A stretch of 64,000 nucleotides of DNA from positions 1-64,000 of the forward strand of contig DASZMV010000022.1 of the NCBI GenBank assembly GCA_035551675.1, written 5' to 3'. The DNA is from JAFECT01 sp035551675. Its GTDB lineage: Bacteria; Pseudomonadota; Alphaproteobacteria; Caulobacterales; Caulobacteraceae. The position numbers were made by a program, and so were the translations under genes. The notes below the pieces were generated by a model. It was not told the DNA's origin. It saw only the letters and a list, made by a program, of their open reading frames with translations, and searched no databases. Positions 59,602 to 64,000 of the stretch are shown here, piece by piece; the stretch's first letter is position 1, and each line of letters begins with the position of its first letter.

Positions 59602-61146
59602 ATGACATCCGCATCCATCGCCGCGCCGAAATCCGAACAGGTCGCCCGGGGCCCGATCACGGTCTCGATCATGCTCGCGACCCTGATGAACGCGCTGGAC
59701 ACCACCATCGCAAACGTCGCGCTGCCGCACATCCAGGGCAGCGTGTCGGCGTCCCAGGAGCAGATCACCTGGGTTTTGACGTCCTACATCGTCGCCGCGG
59801 CGATCATGACGCCGATGACCGGTTGGCTGTCGGGGCGGATCGGACGCAAGCTTCTGTTCCTGATCTCGATCGTCGGATTCACCATCGCATCCATGCTGTG
59901 CGGCGCAGCGACCAGCCTGTTCGAGATCGTGCTGTTCCGATTGCTGCAAGGCCTGTTCGGCGCCTCGCTGATCCCGCTGTCGCAGGCGGTGCTGCTCGAC
60001 ATCAACCCGGTGGAGAAGCACGGCCAGGCGATGGCGGTGTGGGGCATGGGGGTGATGCTCGGTCCGATCCTGGGCCCTGGCCTCGGCGGATGGCTGACCG
60101 ACAATTTCAGCTGGCGCTGGGTGTTCTACATCAACCTGCCGGTGGGGATTTTGGCCTTCATGGGCGTGTGGTTGTTCATCAAGGAGAACAAACACGACAA
60201 TCCCAAACCGTTCGACTTCTTCGGGTTCGGAACCCTGATCACCGCGGTCGCGGCCGCGCAGATGTTCTGCGACCGCGGGCCGAGCCAGGACTGGTTCTCG
60301 TCCAAGGAGGTCTGGACCGAGCTGATTGTCGCGGTCGTCGCCTTCTATCTGTTCCTGACCCACACGATCACGGCCAAGCATCCCTTCTTCGACCGCGCGC
60401 TGTCGAAGGACCGTAACTTCGTGGTGGCGACGATCTTCGGTTTCGCGCTCGGCGTCCTGTTGTTCTCGACGCTCGCCCTGTTGCCGCCCATGCTGCAGAA
60501 CCTGATGGGCTATCCGGTGATGACCTCGGGTCTGGTGACCATGCCGCGCGGCATCGGCACCTTGTTCTCTATGTTCGTCGTCGGTCGCGCCATGGGGCGA
60601 ATCGATACCCGTATCATCCTGCTCACCGGCTTTTCGCTGAGCGCGGTGGCGCTCTGGCAGATGAGCAATTTCTCGCTCGAGATGGGGCCGGGGCCGGTGG
60701 TGATCTCGGGTCTGATCCAGGGCTTCGGGATCGGCCTGATCTTCGTGCCCCTGTCCGCGCTCGCGTTTGCGACGCTCAACCCCGCGCTCCGCGCCGAGGC
60801 GTCGTCGGTGTATAATCTGGTGCGAAATCTGGGTTCGTCGGTCGGCATCTCGATCATGGTGGCGGTGCAGACCTATCTCGCCAACGTTTCGCACTCCGAC
60901 CAGGTCGCGCACCTCGATCCCACCAACCCCACCACCGCGCAGGTGTTGCCGCCGGGCGGCGGCGGCGGAATGGGCGCCGCGATCGAAGGCCTCAACGCCG
61001 AGATCACGCGCCAGGCCACCATGGTCTCCTACGTCGATGTGTTCCGCATGATGGTGTTCATGACCCTCTGCGTCATTCCCATGCTTCTGCTGCTCAGAAA
61101 GCCCAAGTCCAGCAAGGTCGATCCCGCCCATGCCGTCGCCGATTAA
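59602..61146 (+). CDS. emrB: EmrB-type DHA2 major facilitator efflux pump
   Basis: This 514-residue protein has 14 membrane segments. Family motifs are LMNALDTTIANVALPHIQG in TM1, GWLSGRIGRKLLFL (motif A), LGPILGPGLGGWLTDNFSWRWVFYINLPVG (motif C with W-R-W-x-F-x-I-N), and a later MPRGIGTLFSMFVVGR. It starts 11 bp after emrA. The 3' end overlaps the downstream outer-membrane gene by 17 bp in another frame. It expels toxic organic compounds using the proton gradient. Confidence 0.96.
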   Translation: MTSASIAAPKSEQVARGPITVSIMLATLMNALDTTIANVALPHIQGSVSASQEQITWVLTSYIVAAAIMTPMTGWLSGRIGRKLLFLISIVGFTIASMLCGAATSLFEIVLFRLLQGLFGASLIPLSQAVLLDINPVEKHGQAMAVWGMGVMLGPILGPGLGGWLTDNFSWRWVFYINLPVGILAFMGVWLFIKENKHDNPKPFDFFGFGTLITAVAAAQMFCDRGPSQDWFSSKEVWTELIVAVVAFYLFLTHTITAKHPFFDRALSKDRNFVVATIFGFALGVLLFSTLALLPPMLQNLMGYPVMTSGLVTMPRGIGTLFSMFVVGRAMGRIDTRIILLTGFSLSAVALWQMSNFSLEMGPGPVVISGLIQGFGIGLIFVPLSALAFATLNPALRAEASSVYNLVRNLGSSVGISIMVAVQTYLANVSHSDQVAHLDPTNPTTAQVLPPGGGGGMGAAIEGLNAEITRQATMVSYVDVFRMMVFMTLCVIPMLLLLRKPKSSKVDPAHAVAD

Positions 61147-62596
61147 ACGCTCCCGTCCCTGGCTCGCCGCGCTCCTCGCCGCGAGCGCGCTGACCGCCTG
61201 CGCCGAGGTCGGTCCCAACTTCACGCGGCCGCAAACGCCGAACGTGTCGGGCTACGCCATGAAGGGCGACGTCGCCTCGGCCCGCATCGTCGACGCCGCG
61301 GGCGCGGAGCAGCAAGGCGCGTGGTGGAAGGCGTTCAACTCGCCCGAACTGGACGCCACTATTCGTCTGGCGCTGGATAACAACAAGACGCTGAGCGAGG
61401 CGGACGCGACGCTGCGCCAGCTGAAGGCCAGCGAAGCCGCCGTGCGCGGCACGCTCGGACCCCAGGCCGACGCCAACGCCGGCTTGCAGCGCGAGCGCAT
61501 CAACGTCGCCGCCTTCGGCTTCACCGGCTTTCCCAATCCGACGATCACGCTCTATTCCATCGGCGGCGCGGTCAGCTACGACCTCGACCTGTTCGGCGGC
61601 GGCAAGCGCTCGCTGGAAGGTGCCCGGGCGCGCGCCGAGGCCCAGGCCAATCGCGCCGACGCGGCCTATCTGACCATCAGCGGCAATGTCGCGCTCGAAG
61701 CCATGCAGGTCGCGGGCGTGCGCGCCCAGATCGCGGCCGTGCAATCGATGGTCGACGACGACCAGAAGAACCTGGAGCTGGTGCGCAAGGCCGCCCAGCT
61801 CGGCGGCGAAGCCAATATGGCAAGCACGACGGCCCAGACTCAGGTCGATCAGGACCTCGCCCTGTTGCCGCCGCTGCAACAGCAGTTGGCGCAGCATCGT
61901 CACGCCCTGGCGCTGCTCGTCGGCAAGGCGCCGGCCGACTATACGCCGCCGGATTTCGACTTCGGCAAGATCGCGCTTCCCGGCGCCATTCCGGTCGAGG
62001 TGCCGTCGGAACTGATCCGGCGCCGACCCGACATTCTCGCCGCCGAGGCGGACCTGCACGCGGCGACCGCGCAGATCGGGGTCGAGACGGCGAAGCTCTA
62101 TCCCGACATCAAGCTGAATGCGGCGCTGACCCAGTCGTCGCTGACCCCGGGCAAGCTGTTCAGCTATGACTCCAGCGGCTGGAATTTCGGGCCGAGCCTG
62201 TCATTGCCGATCTTCCACGGCGGCACGCTGAAGGCCAACCGCAACGCCGCCGCCGCGGCGGCCCAGGCCGCCAACGCGCGCTACCAGGAGACGGTGCTGA
62301 ACGCCTTCGTGCAGGTGGCCGACGTGCTGCAGGCGCTGGCCCACGACGACGACGAGGTGCGGGCCGAAGCCAAGGCGATGGGAACCTCGGAAACCAACGT
62401 CAACGACGAACGCCTCGCCTATCGCGAAGGCGCAGGAACGATCCTGCGGGTGCTCGACGCACAACGCCAGTTCCACATCGCGCGCCGCAACTACGCGGCC
62501 GCCGTGGCGCAGCGGTATTCGGACGTGGTGCGCCTGTACGTGGCGATCGCGGCCGACTGGCACGAGGCGGAAAGCCCGCAGCCGACGGCGTCGTAA
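61130..62596 (+). CDS. NodT/OprM-family outer-membrane efflux lipoprotein
   Basis: ATG 61130 lies inside the end of emrB, and the frame gives a lipoprotein signal (WLAALLAASALTAC, lipobox LTAC). The 488-residue protein has the two repeated OEP domains of the TolC superfamily. The first is NSPELDATIRLALDNNKTLSEADATLRQ and the second VPSELIRRRPDILAAEADLHAATAQIGVETAKLYPDI, where L-I-R-R-R-P-D-I is the NodT/OprM signature. It forms the trimeric exit duct for the EmrA-EmrB pump. The three genes form one operon. Confidence 0.95.
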   Translation: MPSPIKRSRPWLAALLAASALTACAEVGPNFTRPQTPNVSGYAMKGDVASARIVDAAGAEQQGAWWKAFNSPELDATIRLALDNNKTLSEADATLRQLKASEAAVRGTLGPQADANAGLQRERINVAAFGFTGFPNPTITLYSIGGAVSYDLDLFGGGKRSLEGARARAEAQANRADAAYLTISGNVALEAMQVAGVRAQIAAVQSMVDDDQKNLELVRKAAQLGGEANMASTTAQTQVDQDLALLPPLQQQLAQHRHALALLVGKAPADYTPPDFDFGKIALPGAIPVEVPSELIRRRPDILAAEADLHAATAQIGVETAKLYPDIKLNAALTQSSLTPGKLFSYDSSGWNFGPSLSLPIFHGGTLKANRNAAAAAAQAANARYQETVLNAFVQVADVLQALAHDDDEVRAEAKAMGTSETNVNDERLAYREGAGTILRVLDAQRQFHIARRNYAAAVAQRYSDVVRLYVAIAADWHEAESPQPTAS

Positions 62597-62638
62597 GCCG
62601 GTTGACCTCTGCGATGCGCGATCGGTCGCGCTATTGAA

Positions 62639-62774
62639 ATCACGAAGGACACGAAGAAGAAAAGGGATTGCGGCTTCGCCGCGAACGCCGTAGGCGCCAT
62701 ACCGGACGGGCGGCAACGCGCCCGCAGCAATTACATTCTTTGTGATCTTCGTGTTCTTTGTGTCCTTCGTGTTC
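62639..62774. repeat. Inverted-repeat element with CACGAAGGACACGAAG arms
   Basis: The left arm TCACGAAGGACACGAAGAAG at 62639 is mirrored on the right by CTTCGTGTTCTTTGTGTCCTTCGTGTT, ending near 62774. The GC-rich core has small hairpins (ggcttcgccgcgaacgcc, ccggacgggcggcaacgcgcccg). It lies between the converging NodT and enoyl-CoA hydratase genes and resembles the element at 16747. Confidence 0.8.
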
Positions 62775-62815
62775 CCCTAAACCAGCGCTGAACACATCCC
62801 CGCCGTGCGGCGCCG

Positions 62816-63625
62816 CTAGCGGTTCTTGAACTCCGGCTTGCGCTTGTCGATGTGGGCGCCGACGCCTTCCAGGTGGTCTTCGGTCAGGTGCGACAGTGCC
62901 TGGGCGGAGGCCGACATTTCGAGCACCGCCTCGTAGGAAGCTTCGCGGCCCTGGCGCAGCAGCGCCTTGGCGAGTTTCAGTGCGTGCGGCGCCTGGCCCG
63001 CGATGCGGTCGGCGAGCGACAGCGTCTCTTCCATCAGAACGTCGTGCGGCACCACGCGGTTGACCAGGCCCCAGCGCTCGGCGGTCTCCGGGTCGATCAG
63101 CTCGCCGGTGAACAGCATCTCGGCCGCGCGCGCATAGCCGATGGTCCGTGGCAGCAGCCACGCGCCGCCGTCGCCCGGAATGATCCCGAGCTTGAGGAAC
63201 GGCACGCCGAACCTGGCCCGGTCGGACGCGATGCGCAGATCCGCGAGCCCCGCGAGGTCGCAGCCCAGCCCCACCGCCGGCCCGTTCACCGCCGCGATCA
63301 GGGGCGCCTCCAGCTCGTAGACCGAGCGGACGATGCGGTGGACCACGCGGCGATAGCGTTCGCGGATGGCGACGCCGGAGCCTTCGAACAGAGCGTCCTG
63401 CGCCAGCATGGCCTTTACGTCGCCGCCCGCCGAGAAGGCCCGGCCCGCGCCGGTCATCACCACGCAGCGCACCTCGGGATCGGTGTTCAGCGCCTCGCAG
63501 GTCGCGCGGAACGCCTCGCCGTCCTCGAGTTCGGGCAGGGCGTTCAGCTTGTCGGGCCGGTTCAGGGTGAGGACGGCGACGTGGCCGCGCCGTTCGACGG
63601 TCAGGAAATTGGTCTGGGCGTTCAT
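62816..63625 (-). CDS. Enoyl-CoA hydratase/isomerase family protein
   Basis: ATG 63625 gives 269 residues; a GTG at 63640 would add only five. The crotonase signature is present: LNRPDKLNAL near residue 20, oxyanion loops GAGRAFSAGGDVKAM near residue 60, and NGPAVGLGCDLAGLADLRIASDRARFGVPFLKLGIIPGDGGAWLLPR near residues 110-155. The usual catalytic Glu positions are replaced or shifted (GIIPGDGG keeps the Asp). Either hydratase or isomerase activity is possible. It likely serves fatty acid or aromatic acyl-CoA breakdown. Confidence 0.9.
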   Translation of the reverse strand: MNAQTNFLTVERRGHVAVLTLNRPDKLNALPELEDGEAFRATCEALNTDPEVRCVVMTGAGRAFSAGGDVKAMLAQDALFEGSGVAIRERYRRVVHRIVRSVYELEAPLIAAVNGPAVGLGCDLAGLADLRIASDRARFGVPFLKLGIIPGDGGAWLLPRTIGYARAAEMLFTGELIDPETAERWGLVNRVVPHDVLMEETLSLADRIAGQAPHALKLAKALLRQGREASYEAVLEMSASAQALSHLTEDHLEGVGAHIDKRKPEFKNR

Positions 63626-63642
63626 GGGCCCTGAAAACACGA

Positions 63643-63670
63643 AGCCCCGGCCTTTGCAAAGGCCGGGGCT
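63643..63670 (-). terminator. Perfect 28-bp palindrome, likely terminator/attenuating hairpin
   Basis: AGCCCCGGCC-TTTGCAAA-GGCCGGGGCT is a perfect inverted repeat. On the minus strand it follows the small gene at 63710-63859 and is followed by TTCGTGTTTTC, a poor T tract. It sits just upstream of the enoyl-CoA hydratase start, so it may end the small gene's transcript. Confidence 0.65.
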
Positions 63671-63709
63671 CGTTCGCCGCCTCTGAAGAGGCGAAAGCTC
63701 AGGGGAAGA

Positions 63710-63859
63710 TCAACGGCCCTTGCGCGGCGCAGGCACGTAGTCTTCGGGGCGGCTTTCAACCCGGCCGCGGCCGGGAACACGGGGGTTGCCGAACATTCCG
63801 CCAATCAAGGCGAAAGAGGTCATGGCGTGTTGAAGCCTTTTTTCGTCGTTCTTATTCAT
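63710..63859 (-). CDS. Small 49-residue basic peptide
   Basis: ATG 63859 follows AAGGAGA at 8 nt, one of the best ribosome sites in the window. The product (MNKNDEKRLQHAMTSFALIG, then GMFGNPRVPGRGRVESRPED and a basic end) has a helical first third and a Pro/Arg-rich, probably disordered end. It carries no signal peptide. A strong hairpin follows the stop codon. No family recognised. The last 140 bases of the window upstream hold no visible gene, only its likely promoter. Confidence 0.6.
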   Translation of the reverse strand: MNKNDEKRLQHAMTSFALIGGMFGNPRVPGRGRVESRPEDYVPAPRKGR

Positions 63860-64000
63860 GGCAGCGTCTCCTTGACCAGCCGGTGAGCCAGAAAGAGACA
63901 CGTCGCGGCTCCCAGGGACTCTCACCCTCCCAGTCGTCAGCGCGTCGAGGACTAATGTCGCACGTCTGTCACAAAGCGCAAGAACTAATCCGGGTTCGGA

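Noticed and set aside
59371..61224. 617-codon minus-strand open frame over emrB
   Set aside because: It is antisense to a clear 14-segment transporter; composition (Gln/His/Arg/Asp) is that of a shadow.

Overview
The window is high-GC, gene-dense DNA that reads as the chromosome of an alphaproteobacterium. Supporting signs are an EmrA-EmrB-NodT efflux operon with a divergent LysR gene, many exported dipeptidyl peptidases, an ABC-F EttA, and small intergenic palindromes of the kind common in that class. A Caulobacterales- or Rhizomicrobium-like host is a guess; no rRNA or other marker fixes the genus.

Layout. 1-3063 holds the N-terminal 1,021 codons of a giant repetitive exported protein on the minus strand. 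Its downstream part is built from near-identical 420-bp repeats that run off the window edge. 3.6-10.3 kb is mostly minus-strand housekeeping: EttA, DUF1993, a lipoprotein, a GreA/GreB-like factor, DUF805, a YbhN-like membrane protein and DUF2188. 10.4-12.2 kb is a YadG/YadH-type ABC exporter. 12.2-18.7 kb encodes three exported hydrolases: a prolyl oligopeptidase, a DPP4 and an amidase. 18.8-24.5 kb has a coupled GNAT/fRMsr pair, then a Sel1-repeat lipoprotein, a beta-helix protein and a tiny Pro-rich lipoprotein in tandem, then an EF-hand protein. 24.7-33 kb carries AmtB, a FadJ-type beta-oxidation protein, CutC, glycosylasparaginase, an exported epimerase-like protein and an MFS carrier. 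An ankyrin-repeat protein follows.

Mobile element. From 34387 to 46651 (12.3 kb) lies an integrative element in the 3' end of a CAU-anticodon tRNA gene. It is bounded by a 17-bp direct repeat and has a tyrosine integrase next to the tRNA. It carries an SF3-type primase/helicase followed by iteron-like repeats, a serine recombinase, an MltR-like protein, a DUF2806 protein, an AlpA-like HTH protein and several unknown small genes. No capsid, tail or conjugation gene is visible, so it resembles a phage satellite or small integrative plasmid. At its far end sits a four-gene operon with 2-3 nt spacing: a membrane-anchored staphylococcal-type nuclease plus three unrecognised proteins, two with C-terminal membrane anchors ending in His residues. 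This is the best candidate here for an undescribed system, possibly one acting on DNA entering the cell.

Right flank. 46.9-50.7 kb encodes SIMPL, PanD, a PEBP lipoprotein, two tandem secreted Cys-rich paralogues, an O6-alkylguanine methyltransferase and a His/Met-rich exported peptide. 50.9-56.1 kb has an S46 dipeptidyl peptidase and a DevC/DevA/DevB-like exporter. 56.2-64 kb has an SDR enzyme, a LysR regulator, the EmrA-EmrB-NodT efflux operon, an enoyl-CoA hydratase and a small conserved-looking peptide.

Recurrent intergenic inverted repeats of several kinds (8.8, 16.7, 18.7, 50.8, 56.1, 62.6 kb, and an inverted pair at 7.0 and 57.1 kb) mostly sit between convergent gene ends.
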